DNA from: Patiria pectinifera
Lineage: Eukaryota; Echinodermata; Asteroidea; Valvatida; Asterinidae
DNA: 64,000 bases
Direction of reading: 5' to 3'
NCBI GenBank assembly: GCA_029964075.1
Contig: CM057136.1
Span: 14,186,381 to 14,250,380 of the forward strand
Part shown: positions 53,353 to 63,943 of the stretch, piece by piece
Layout of the letters: each line of letters starts with the position of its first letter
Position numbering within the stretch: the stretch's first letter is position 1
Notes under the pieces: model-generated
What the model was told of the DNA's origin: nothing
The model's input: only the letters and a program-made list of their open reading frames with translations
The model's database searches: none
Program-made: the position numbers and the translations under genes

Positions 53353-54825
53353 GTAAGTGTGATCCTCATGGGATGGATTTGGATGGTGGAGGGGTCATCT
53401 GAAGAAAATAGACTTGATTTCTAGTTTGTAATTGGCCAGGTTTGTCATTGTTTGTCACCCAGGCCTCGATAACCTGTGCCTCAATTACTGGCATCACTGG
53501 GACATGGGGTGTTGGGAGGATCAGGATTGGGGGTCTGGTTGGGGGTGGGGTACAGGGTGGTTCGTCTTCCTCAAAACCAAGATGTGTACTCGTCGACTCC
53601 AATTGCTGATTTCTAAAATGTTATTGGCTTTTCATATCTGTGGGACTTGCTACCGGATTGCAATGTTACAATCTGATTGGTTTGGATTCAAACGAATATG
53701 AATATTCTTTGAGGCCAGAGAAATGTATTAGTAGTATGGGAGGTTCATGAGGTTGGATACTTCCTGTTAACTATGTATCAAAGATGTGTCAACGATATAT
53801 CAACCGCATGATTACTTTCGCCGGACAGCCGGATAAATAATAAGAAACAGGAAAAATAAAACAAAATTTGAAACAAAAATGTCAGGAAGGGTCCATATCC
53901 TTGTTTTATTTCATGCTTTCAACTTCTGAACTTATTATGTAACATACACTACTCTTTTTTTTTTGTTTTGTGGGTACAACATTTTACATAAAATGTGTTT
54001 TACAATTATGGATTTGAAATGTTTTGACCAAAATTTTGCCGCCCGTAGTTTGTTCAAACTTCTCATACTTCAACTTGGTGATTAACCTTTATTCACCTTA
54101 AAAGATACTATCTTGTCATTTTTCCCAGTGCAGCAAACTTTTCTGTTGATTTATCTAGAGACCCTTCCTTTTTTGGGTACTATCTCTAACATTTAACATT
54201 CAATTCACATTCATATAATTCAGATCATTGATGGATGCAGACAGAAGCTTATTTCTTTAATTGCGATCATAAAACATCTGAAACAATTGTTTAATAGTTT
54301 TTTTTTCAAGTTATTAAAAAATTTCAGACCGATCTTTGTCTTTTCTTTTAAATGTTCAGCGAAGCAGGTTGAAACTGGATCCATCATTGATTTTCAGAAA
54401 GATCAATTTACACACCGAAAAAGATAAAATCGGATCAAAATGCACAAACTTTACATCCTACAATTTCACACTTTTTTTTAAAAATTGTGAACATAACGTT
54501 TACAATTTTAATTTTTTATTTTAATAAAGTCTCAACTTCGTATTTTTATAGACCCAGTTTTATGTCATTTCTGTTTTGTCCATCAAAACCCATTTGTAAA
54601 CAATTGATAATAATTGATTTTTTTTTATTAATGAAACTGATTTCCTTTATAAAATACCCTTTATAATATCCAAAAATGAAAATCTTGAAATGGCGTAACA
54701 ATAAAATCAAAGTGCTTTACTGGACCCTGCTGACTTGCTCCCTTGTTAGGCTTGAGCTGTTTTTGGTTCTTAGCAGATATATTTTGATATCTTTCCCTCT
54801 TTTATGTCTATTTTGATAATATTTA

Positions 54826-55100
54826 TGTTTCCTTAATTTATTGATATAAATGATATTTACTTTATACTTAAATCACAATACCAATTTTGCTTACATACTA
54901 TTTTTGCAATACGCATTCATCACAAACACAATAATTTCACATTCATGCCTATCTAGTCTGTGGAATGTCCATTTAGATAATAGTTACGTTATCTTAATTA
55001 ATTGTTTTAACTAATATTTACTTTATACTTCGAGGGCAATACCACTTTCAAATCACAAACATAATAACTTCACATTCATGCCTATCTAGTCTGTTGACAT
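54826..55100 (+). repeat. Diverged tandem duplication, two units of about 140 bases
   Basis: Both units share ATATTTACTTTATACTT, ATCACAAACAYAATAA and TTCACATTCATGCCTATCTA followed by GTCTGT (unit 1 ends near 54962, unit 2 near 55094). Confidence 0.65.
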
Positions 55101-57245
55101 TGTTAGGTCCATAGTATTTATTTGCAATTGTCTGAGGAACTTTTAAGAAATTGACAGAAACTGTGCTTGGAGTAAAAATTGCAGGAGTACGAAACGCCAC
55201 GTGAAATTAATCTATCTGACAGTTGTTATCAGAAGGAAACGATCATTGTAGCTTATTTTCCAAGATGTGTCGAACTTTGAAATTTGCCAGGTGGTAAACT
55301 CAACCCATTTCTGAATTTTGTCTTCTGATTTGAGATTTTACACAATTTGTTTGCTTCAAGTAAAGAAATTATGCATTTAAAAAAATAATTGAGTGGATAC
55401 TTTGATAGCCTGATAAACATTTTCCCCGAAATACTTATGATACTATGGACCTTTTCCTAACACGCCATTTCACAGTCTTGACAGCAAATACATAATGTTT
55501 AATAAATTGACAATTACTCTGTTCATGACACAATACCTGACAAGCTCCATCAAAACCAGGAATATGTCACTTTTTGGTTGAAAAATTCTCATCAAGTCAG
55601 ATTTCATCATTATTACCGATCAATTTTATACTTCCAACATTCAGCAAAATTCTGACCAAAAAAACCCTTTTTTTTACGAAATTAAAATTTGCTCTTTACT
55701 TTTGGAAGTTTTGAATGAAAAGGATAATTTGTAGGTACATGTAATACCTGATTTTCCTTAATTTGCCATAACATTTTCCTGATTTGGATGCAACTTGTCA
55801 TCTGTAATGCAATAAAATTGATATTTACCATTATCTAAGCACAATTATTTACCATTATCTAAGCACAACTCCTTATAATATCCACAAAGTATGTTTCACA
55901 TCATAAATTACTAGATATAATTAAGAGAACTGTTACTGAAACAAGAAATGTTTTTAAAAGTTAATGAAACAGGTCTTTTTAAATTATATCACTCAAGATG
56001 TATCTAAGAAAGTCTGTAAACATTTTTCTCCACAACACATTGACAAATGACTATTGTTTTATATTTAGTTTATCATATCTGAGTTGATAAGCACTTAATA
56101 TTTTGACCAGCATGCTCCAACGAAGATCACTGCATACTGATTGAAACGTTGAGTGCTCACCAGTTCCTCTCAGAACCACCATCTAACCATCGCAAAGAGA
56201 AAACCCTTCCAGTATACTTTTGCAAGCCTTCCACAAAATTTCTCTTTACAACTTTACACATATGTATACATAATGTATATACATTCAGCTATATGATTTC
56301 ATTGATGATGAGTTCACTTATATGTGCATACTAATTTCTCATTTTAAAGAAAGTCATTCAAAATTCCTCATTCAACAGGTCGCTCAGACAATTATTTCCA
56401 AGTCTAGTCACCTTCAACGTTGACAAATTTAGCTCCGCCTCAGATAGTGTCATGATCTACCTAAGTGCTCAAACTGCTTGTGTTTTACATGCAATTTCAT
56501 GCACAAGTCATATTTGTTATCACAAAATGCACACAGCTGCCATATTTGTACCACAAAATTCACAAATTTGAGCATAAACTGCTACCTAACAGCTCCAGTG
56601 TAATATACCGCCTCTTTACATAATCCATGCCCACACAGTGGACAGAAGAAAAAAACGCCTGCAGAAAACTGACAGTATTTTCTTCATATTAAAGTATGAA
56701 AAAGCAAGAAATGTAAATGGTAAAGATTGCCTTTTCTGTATTAGGCTCATGTGTACCCCCCTTCTTTTCAGAACTTTAGCTCCGCCCCCAATTAAGTAAG
56801 ATCCTAAGTGGGTCCAACTCTAAAAATTAACAGATATTTACTCTAAAAATTAACAGATATTTTTTCTAAGCAGCGGCACTATGACAAAGTGTCATTTCGA
56901 AACAGAAAGTGCAATTTCATTTCAAAAAACGGTTAATGTGTTTCATTTTGATTAGCATGTAAGAGCCCATCAAGCTATTAACCCATTAGTCTCTGTACTG
57001 CCCCAAACCGCACTGCCTGTCACCCACTTTAATACCTGTGTCATATGAAAATCAGACTCTATGAAAATTGGACTCTTTTCCCCTGTCTTTGGTTAAACCC
57101 TCTCACGTGACAGGTCCCTCTCCTAATTATCTACGCATGAGCATGCACAATACCACCAATGAGTCCGTGTTTCATAAAACCTAAATCCATGCTACACCTG
57201 AAACAATCAGAGCACTCTTTGGTTTCATTGATACATCAGGGAATA

Positions 57246-57296
57246 AATACAATGTAATACAATGTAATACAATGTAATACAATATAATACAATGTA
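57246..57296 (+). repeat. 10-base tandem repeat AATACAATGT
   Basis: Five units, the fourth with one change (AATACAATAT). Confidence 0.9.
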
Positions 57297-57563
57297 GTGC
57301 ATGGTCTAATGTGTAAAACAGCTACATGTAGTAAAGTTCTGACTAATTGTGTCTGCTATAGTTTGTCGCATGTGAAGCATAGTTTGTAAGTTGTCAACAG
57401 CATATTATCAACAAGGAAAAGAAAGAAAAAAAAGTGTTGATCTCCACAGATTTTCAATTTCCTTTAACAAGGAATCTGAAATTGACTGTGATTTGTGGAA
57501 AGCAAAGCCATGTTATTAAATCTTTTGTGAGAAATTGCCTGGGTTCACATCAAGGTGTAAGGT

Positions 57564-58637
57564 TTATGTGGCTTCTTTTATTTTCATTTCGCATTTCTTT
57601 AAAGAAGTCATATGCATGTACGTGTACAAGGAATCCGATAGTAAACCAGGATATTCAGAAATGCCAGGCTGTGTGTATTTGCCATTGAGGTAGGAAGGAA
57701 AACAATTGTCAAACCACCATGCACCTTCAAACTCCTGCGCACAATTGAACCAATGGTTGTTGTCATTGTCCTGATCCTTGGTTGAGAATTGAGATCCAGT
57801 TTCACGTGTCAATGAGTCGCCTGCTGTACTTTTGTAATTATATGAACCAACATGGATTGTGTATTTGTCACCTGTGATACCAAACTCACCGTACTCTGCC
57901 CAAGCCTTGTTGCCCTCCCAGTCTCCAAGGTCTACTCTCAGCTGCCATTGTCCAGTCTCAGTCAGGATGCGTAGAGCTTCATTGCCCAGCCACAACTCTC
58001 CACAGAGATCACCAAAGCCAGATTGGTAGTCGGCCCAGTTACGGTAGAAGTCAACAGAGCCATCTTGACGTCGCTGAAAGACAATCCAGCCTCCTCCATC
58101 GGTCTCCATGTCACAGTAGACCTGTAAGCCCTCAGCCATGCCAGGAGGGTAGATGGTATAGATGCCGTTGTCGCTGTAACCAGCATTTAGAAGCATTTGG
58201 CAACTTGTGTATGTTTCATGGTTGGGTATTGAAAACAAAGATGTTTCACCGTTTCCATCAAAGTAGACACTTCCCTGCTCGTTGACAAAGTCACAAGGGC
58301 TGTCAGATCGTGTGGCATCATTGAGCTCACAAAGATGGCTGCCTGCATCATAGTTGAATGATGCACACTGTGGGTCCACAGAGCAGTCCCTCCCACAGAT
58401 CACAGCAGAAGATACAGTCTTCATTACGAGAACATGATTGTTCAAGGCACGGTTTCCAGCAGGATAAAAAGTGAGATTAAACTCAGTGTCACAGTTGCTG
58501 CAACAAAGCCCAATTGTAAAGGCTAAAATTGCCACTGCTATGGCAGTTTTAATCATGATTGCTATCTCATAGATAATTTGCCAGAAAAAGGTAAAGATTT
58601 GCTGCACCACGCAGTTGATTGAAGATGTAGAAAGCAT
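57564..58637 (-). CDS. Secreted PAN-like plus fibrinogen-domain protein A
   Basis: A single-exon minus-strand gene. An upstream ATG at 58637 opens 27 extra residues; the better start is ATG at 58556, giving the signal peptide MIKTAIAVAILAFTIGLCCS and a mature protein of about 310 residues. A PAN/Apple-like cysteine motif follows (CGRDCSVDPQCASFNY, HLCEL), then a full fibrinogen C-terminal domain: NGIYTIYPPGMAEGLQVYCD, METDGGGWIVFQRRQDGSVD, FGDLCGELWLGNEALRIL. The calcium site DQDND and the pocket pair NCAQEFEGAWWFDNC, typical of ficolin-type lectins, are intact. An extra cysteine occurs at DLCGE and another near the C-terminus (KKCEMKIK), possibly paired. It probably binds microbial or endogenous glycans or acetylated ligands outside the cell; the ligand is inferred only. 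Confidence 0.93.
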   Translation of the reverse strand: MLSTSSINCVVQQIFTFFWQIIYEIAIMIKTAIAVAILAFTIGLCCSNCDTEFNLTFYPAGNRALNNHVLVMKTVSSAVICGRDCSVDPQCASFNYDAGSHLCELNDATRSDSPCDFVNEQGSVYFDGNGETSLFSIPNHETYTSCQMLLNAGYSDNGIYTIYPPGMAEGLQVYCDMETDGGGWIVFQRRQDGSVDFYRNWADYQSGFGDLCGELWLGNEALRILTETGQWQLRVDLGDWEGNKAWAEYGEFGITGDKYTIHVGSYNYKSTAGDSLTRETGSQFSTKDQDNDNNHWFNCAQEFEGAWWFDNCFPSYLNGKYTQPGISEYPGLLSDSLYTYMHMTSLKKCEMKIKEAT

Positions 58638-59752
58638 CTCTCATTTTGATCTTAGCAATCCCTTGGAGAATACAGTTTGAATATTGCTGAAGAAGTCCAC
58701 TAGCCAGCCAGAAAAGTTAAAATGTTTACGTAGAATTTAACAGTGATGACAAAGAAAACATCTGAGCAACTACAGACTTTTTGACAGATCTGATTTTTTG
58801 TCCACTCCAAGCGAGTGTCTATGTGAAAGTTGCGCCCAAAGTGACTTCTCCGACTGGTATTGAAACTTATCAAGCAACAATTGCCGGATGAGAAGTAGTA
58901 GAATGTTGACTTCGATTTGAGGTGATGTTTGCAGCGTGCCTTTGGAGTATGGCTGTGAAGTGTGTTACTTGTTAGCGTGCAGCCAAACATTGGTCTGCCC
59001 ATTCGCAAGCATAACGCTTTAACCACTGCTGGTTTAAATTAAGCTCCTTACCTGTTGGTGTGGTTGCTCATTAAGGGAAACCAGTCTGTGACTATGAAAA
59101 TAAGGTATTATTGTTCCCTCCTTGCTTGGCACAGTTCGGGGTATTAATTAAATATTGGTGTAACGTTTTATAAGAAAAAAACAGAAAGGGATTAGAAAAG
59201 ACTGAAGGCGGAAGGTATAAAGCTTGTGGCAGCCAAGAATAAAGGTTGGTTTAAAAGTCTAGCCTGGCAGTGTTGTCAGTCAAACGTTCCATACATTAAA
59301 AAAAATCAATATTTTCATCAATGGCCATCAAGTGTAGAGTCGTGCCAGTTGTTAGCCTTTTGTAGATTATGGCCTTAAAAAATACAGAAGTATCATATTT
59401 TGTGTACTAGTAAGGCAGTCAGATAAGGTGTTGTTTTTGGGGGTGGGGGAGTGTCGATTTTCTTTTTTGTTTTTCAAAAAAATTATTGCAGTTATGTCTT
59501 TGCATTTCTACATGCTTTTTGTGGATAATTTAATGAGAAAAGTCTCCCATGCAATATTTTTACTCAAAATATCTGTCCAGGATTTTTTTTGTGGATGGAT
59601 GTTTAAAAAAGTGTGGTTTTTTTATGTATCAACATAGCTCGAGAATTTAACAGCCAGAAAGAAACCTGTACACAACAGCAGGTGTTTTGGCACACAGCAG
59701 AAATACCTGACAATGGATAAAAAATACAAGTGCATGGATTTGTTGGATTGGC
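58638..59752. other. Spacer between fibrinogen-domain genes A and B
   Basis: Upstream of gene A at 58820-59090 the sequence is paralogous to 61790-62610, showing that the duplicated unit includes flanks. No other gene is seen; 59640-59752 matches the 3' flank of gene C. Confidence 0.7.
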
Positions 59753-60781
59753 TTACTGAACTTCTTTTATCTTCATGCTGCACTGCTTCAGGGAGTAACT
59801 ACCTCCCTTCCAATAGAACCACATGATGCCCTCATCAGCATTATTTACTGTAGAGCTCATGTGGTACATGCCATTGAGATGAGAGACAATCATACCAGTG
59901 AACCACCATGCACCCTTCAGTGTATGTGCCAAGGTTGCTGCCAACATATCATTTTTCTGATCTTTTGTGGAGAAAGGTTGGTCACCTGGATCTCCTTTTA
60001 TTGCATCACCTGCTGTACTCATATCATTGTATGAGCCAACATGGAGTGTGTATTTGTCACCTGTGATACTAAACTCACCGTACTCTGCCCAAGCTGTGTT
60101 GCCCTCCCAGTCTCCAAGGTCTACTCTCAGCTGCCATTGTCCAGTCTCAGTCAGGATGCGTAGAGCTTCATTGCCTAGCCAAAATTCACCAGATAGATCA
60201 CCAAAGCCAGATTGGTACTCCGTCCAGTTGCGGTAGAAGTCAACAGAGCCATCTTGACGTCGCTGAAAAACAATCCAGCCTCCTCCATCAGTCTCTGTGT
60301 CACAGTAGACCTGTAATCCCTCAGCCATGCCAGAAGGATAAATGGTGTAGATCCCGTTGCCATGGTTTTCAGCGCCACTCATCTGTTGGCAACTTGTGGA
60401 CTGTACAGTGTTAGCTGTCGAGAAGGATGGCGTGTCATAGTTGCCATCAAAGTAGATGCCTCCTTGTTGCTCCACAAATGCCAAAGGACTCTGGATTCTT
60501 GTTTGATTGTTGAGTCGACAGAGATGGCTGCTTGCGTGATAGTTGAATGATGCGCACTGTTCATCCATAGAACAGTCTCGCCCACAGATCACAGCAGAAG
60601 ATACAGTCTTCCTCTGAAAAACGTGATCTTGAAGTTCGCGGTTGTTTGCAAAGTAAAAACAAGTCGTCAAACGAGGTGAACAATCACTATGACAGTTGAT
60701 TGCCATGAGAGTCAGAAGAAATGCTGCTATGGCAACACCCATCTTGAATCTAGTAGTGGTATCCAAGACAAACAGAATCAT
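59753..60781 (-). CDS. Secreted PAN-like plus fibrinogen-domain protein B
   Basis: Single exon, 342 codons from the ATG at 60781. The likely start is MGVAIAAFLLTLMAINCHSD, a signal peptide, with 13 residues before it. It has the same layout as gene A: PAN-like CGRDCSMDEQCASFNYHASS, then a fibrinogen domain with NGIYTIYPSGMAEGLQVYCD and FGDLSGEFWLGNEALRIL. The first domain disulfide (TSCQQ and VYCD) is kept. The second is gone: NCAQEFEGAWWFDNC of gene A is ATLAHTLKGAWWFTGM here, and the calcium loop is DQKND. Stop TAA follows KIKEVQ. Roughly 95% identical to C by eye. Confidence 0.92.
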   Translation of the reverse strand: MILFVLDTTTRFKMGVAIAAFLLTLMAINCHSDCSPRLTTCFYFANNRELQDHVFQRKTVSSAVICGRDCSMDEQCASFNYHASSHLCRLNNQTRIQSPLAFVEQQGGIYFDGNYDTPSFSTANTVQSTSCQQMSGAENHGNGIYTIYPSGMAEGLQVYCDTETDGGGWIVFQRRQDGSVDFYRNWTEYQSGFGDLSGEFWLGNEALRILTETGQWQLRVDLGDWEGNTAWAEYGEFSITGDKYTLHVGSYNDMSTAGDAIKGDPGDQPFSTKDQKNDMLAATLAHTLKGAWWFTGMIVSHLNGMYHMSSTVNNADEGIMWFYWKGGSYSLKQCSMKIKEVQ

Positions 60782-61389
60782 TGTGGCATTAAATCAAATG
60801 TTCTTCTGTTGGTACATCAGACTGATAAGGATGGTTGAGAGCTGTTGTGTCACTTGACGTCTATATCTTGGACAGTTTTCTCTTAAATTCCTCTACCTAC
60901 TGCTGCCTGAATGCTGCAACTCTATTGGGTGTTCAATTTACAGGTCAAAGTCTAAGTCCGAGAAACCAAGTGACAGTTGTATATCTAGATTGCCTTTGTT
61001 CCACTCACAGTCAGAGTCTCAGCCGAAAATGAGATGAATGCAGTGTCCATCATACATGTAAATTGTTGAGCATAAAAGAGACAATGTGATGGCAGTTAAA
61101 GAAACCAACCATTTTGGTTGTACCAGGGAACGGTAGTGTCACTGACTGCTTTGCCACCAGACACAGGTCTGTTTTCTTCCCAGCAATTCACCCAGTTTAA
61201 TATCTTGCCGCTACCAACTTGAGAGATGTCAGCAGTGTTTGTTGGTGACGCTTTTTTTTAACTGTCATTATAACCATTTGGAGGTAGACTGAATTTTAAT
61301 TGAAAGATATCAAGCAATTAAAAAAAGGCAGGCTGAAGCGACTCTAGAAGTATTCAATTGACTTCCTGCCCCCGTGGTCGCCTGATATT

Positions 61390-61560
61390 GGTAAATTCAG
61401 TGACCATAAAAGTATGAAATGTGTCTACTCAAGCCTATAACTGAGGAACAAAGACTTGTGGCACCCGGAGGACAGTTTTTGGTAAAGTCAGTGACCGTGA
61501 AAGAAGTGTCTGCTCATGCTGATAATGGAGGGACAGGGACTTGCCGCTTGGAGTGAAGTT
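61390..61560 (+). repeat. Two tandem units of about 90 bases
   Basis: GGTAAATTCAGTGACCATAA near 61390 and GGTAAAGTCAGTGACCGTGA near 61480, each followed by GTGTCTRCTCA and a GAGGRACARRGACTTG segment. Confidence 0.6.
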
Positions 61561-61914
61561 GGACGCAAGATGACCTTTTTATTTGGAGTGGAGACCAAGC
61601 GTAAATTGGTGTTTACACTTGGTGAAGAGGCAAAAATCGTTAGCCCTTGCCAGTTTTGTGTAAAAAGGTCGAATGTAAACTAAAATATGGGAAGATCGGT
61701 TGGCCAGAAGGAAGGTGGAGGTCATCTTTATTTGTGGTAAATGAACATAGAAGAAAACCTTTTTTTTCTTAGTGTGATTTCGAGGGTCTGTCTGAAACTT
61801 TCACCCAGAGTTACTTCACTGACTGGCATTGAGAATTGTCCAAAATGAGTTGTAGCAAAACAAGAAGTTGAAAGGTGAGTTCGATTCGCAGTTATGTTCG
61901 AAGCGTACCTTTAA

Positions 61915-62434
61915 AGGGAGTATACATCATTTGCTTTTGCTGTAATTTTCAGAAATGGATGGAATTGGGGGGTTGGAAATATATAGCAAATATAGTTACA
62001 TGGACTTTCTTGAGGTTTTGGGTTCGAAAATGCTATAAAAACCAAGAAAAACGATCATTTTCCTGTAGTCTGGTTCCCTGACTCCATATAAGAAGAAACA
62101 GAGCAGTTTACATACATTGGGGAATTGTAAGGTCAGGGAACCAGTCTAGCTGGCTCGTACCCGTTCATAGGCTTTTAATTGATTGCAAACAAGTGCGATG
62201 GTCAATTAATTGGGGCCAGTATTTGGAAAAAAAAACCAGTTGTTTCCAATGCTGATCGGCCGATCAGTGTTGGAAATTGATACAAAAATACCACTTTTCT
62301 TGAAAACGACAGTATACCAGGTGCCATTATTTTACAGGATGCTTTACACTGTCATTCACTAACAGTCCAGCAAGGTATTTCAAATCAATTTGGTAGTTTT
62401 ATTTTTTGATGTTTGCAAATGTTGTATTTTCCCT
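61915..62434 (-). mobile_element. MITE family A, copy 3 (520 bp, inverted)
   Basis: Starts AGGGAGTATACATCATTTGC, ends AATGTTGTATTTTCCCT, flanked by TTAA at 61911-61914 and 62435-62438. On the minus strand it is collinear with the 12802 copy, including the GGGAACCAGTCTAGCTGGC/AGTCTGGTTCCCTGACTC pair. The paralogous flank near 58940 lacks it. Confidence 0.78.
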
Positions 62435-62911
62435 TTAAAGATAATACGCTGTGAAGCGCGTTCCCGGTTAGCGTGCAGCCAAACACTGGTCTGGTCTGCC
62501 AGATCACTAGCATCGCAGCTATTTATGAAGGTTTCAACACATCCTGGTTTTAATTTAAGCTACTTTTCTTTTGGTGTGGTCACTCAGTTAAAGTGATATC
62601 AATCACCGACTATAAAAATACATTGATATTTTTGTGGATGAGTTCATGAGAAAACTCTCCATTTTTGGTTTTCATTGCATGGTAAACTTCGAAGTACCTG
62701 ACACAATGTACATCCATGCTGCTTACATTTTTACAAAATTTTGGAGAAGGGCGTTAAAATTGTTTTTCATTGATTAACCAATCTCGATAATTAAACAGCC
62801 AGAAAAGTAAAACAAAATTAAAAAAACCAGTAGATGTTTTGGCACACAGCAGAAATGCCTGACATGCCTTACATGAATCAAATGTGTAAGTGTATGGATT
62901 TATGGATTGGC

Positions 62912-63943
62912 TTACTGAACTTCTTTTATCTTTATGCTGCATTGCTTCAGGGAGTAACTACCTCCCTTCCAAGGAAACCACATTATGCCCTCATTATCAT
63001 TATTTACTGTAGAGCTCATGTGGTACATGCCATTGAGATGAGAGACAATCATACCAGTGAACCACCATGCACCCTTCAGTTTCTGTGCCAAGGATTCTTG
63101 CAAGATATCATTTTTCTGATCTTTTGTGGAGAAAGGTTGGTCACCTGGATCTCCTTTTATTGCATCGCCTGCTGTACTCATATCATTGTATGAGCCAACA
63201 TGGAGTGTGTATTTGTCACCTGTGATACTAAACTCACCGTACTCTGCCCAAGCCGTGTTGCCCTCCCAGTCTCCAAGGTCTACTCTCAGCTGCCATTGTC
63301 CAGTCTCAGTCAGGATGCGTAGAGCTTCATTGCCCAGCCAGAACTCACCAGATAGATCACCAAAGCCAGACTGGTACTCCGTCCAGTTGCGGTAGAAGTC
63401 AACAGAGCCATCTTGACGTCGCTGAAAAACAATCCAGCCTCCTTCATCAGTCTCTGCGTCACAGTAGACCTGTAATCCCTCAGCCATGCCAGAAGGATAA
63501 ATGGTGTAGATCCCGTTGCCATGGTTTTCAGCGCCACTCATCTGTTGGCAACTTGTGGACTGTACAGTGTTAGCCGTCGAGAAGGATAGCGTGTCATAGT
63601 TGCCATCAAAGTAGATGCCTCCTTGTTGCTCCACAAATGCCAAAGGACTCTGGATTCTTGTTTGATTGTTGAGCCGACAGAGATGGCTGCTTGCGTGATA
63701 GTTGAATGATGCGCACTGTTCATCCATAGAGCAGTCGCGCCCACAGATCACAGCGGAAGATACAGTCTTCTTCTGAAAAACGTGATCTTGAAGTTCGCGG
63801 TTGTTTGCAAAGTAAAAATAAGTCGTCAAACGAGGTGAACAATCACTGTGACAGCTGATTACCATGAGAGTCAAAAGAAATGCTGCTATGGCAACACCCA
63901 TCTTGAATCTAGTAGTGGTATCCAAGACATTAAACAAATTCAT
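62912..63943 (-). CDS. Secreted PAN-like plus fibrinogen-domain protein C
   Basis: Single exon, 343 codons, close paralogue of gene B. The likely signal peptide is MGVAIAAFLLTLMVISCHSD. Differences from B are few except in one loop (ILQESLAQKLKG against MLAATLAHTLKG) and just after it (NNDNEG against NNADEG; FPWKGG against FYWKGG). Like B it lacks the second disulfide and has DQKND. DAETDEGGW replaces the usual glycine-rich ETDGGGW, so one conserved glycine of that turn is changed. Confidence 0.92.
   Translation of the reverse strand: MNLFNVLDTTTRFKMGVAIAAFLLTLMVISCHSDCSPRLTTYFYFANNRELQDHVFQKKTVSSAVICGRDCSMDEQCASFNYHASSHLCRLNNQTRIQSPLAFVEQQGGIYFDGNYDTLSFSTANTVQSTSCQQMSGAENHGNGIYTIYPSGMAEGLQVYCDAETDEGGWIVFQRRQDGSVDFYRNWTEYQSGFGDLSGEFWLGNEALRILTETGQWQLRVDLGDWEGNTAWAEYGEFSITGDKYTLHVGSYNDMSTAGDAIKGDPGDQPFSTKDQKNDILQESLAQKLKGAWWFTGMIVSHLNGMYHMSSTVNNDNEGIMWFPWKGGSYSLKQCSIKIKEVQ

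Larger units (their letters stand above)
53353..57563. other. AT-rich sequence after the last WDFY3 exon
   Basis: I looked for the next WDFY3 segments (end of the PH-like domain, BEACH motifs) and saw none. The sequence is AT-rich with no long ORF. It contains a diverged tandem duplication (54826-55100) and a decanucleotide repeat (57246-57296). Confidence 0.7.
60782..62911. other. Spacer between fibrinogen-domain genes B and C
   Basis: Contains a tandem duplication (61390-61560), MITE family A copy 3 (61915-62434), and flanks paralogous to the A-B spacer. No additional gene. Confidence 0.7.

Noticed and set aside
53353-57563. Hidden continuation of WDFY3 (BEACH exons)
   Set aside because: No segment resembling the end of the PH-like domain or BEACH motifs was found on either strand by eye; a profile search would be decisive.
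59967-60236. Plus-strand 89-codon ORF inside lectin B, with an identical one at 63126-63395 in lectin C
   Set aside because: It is the antisense shadow of a highly similar coding region; identity between copies follows from the sense genes.
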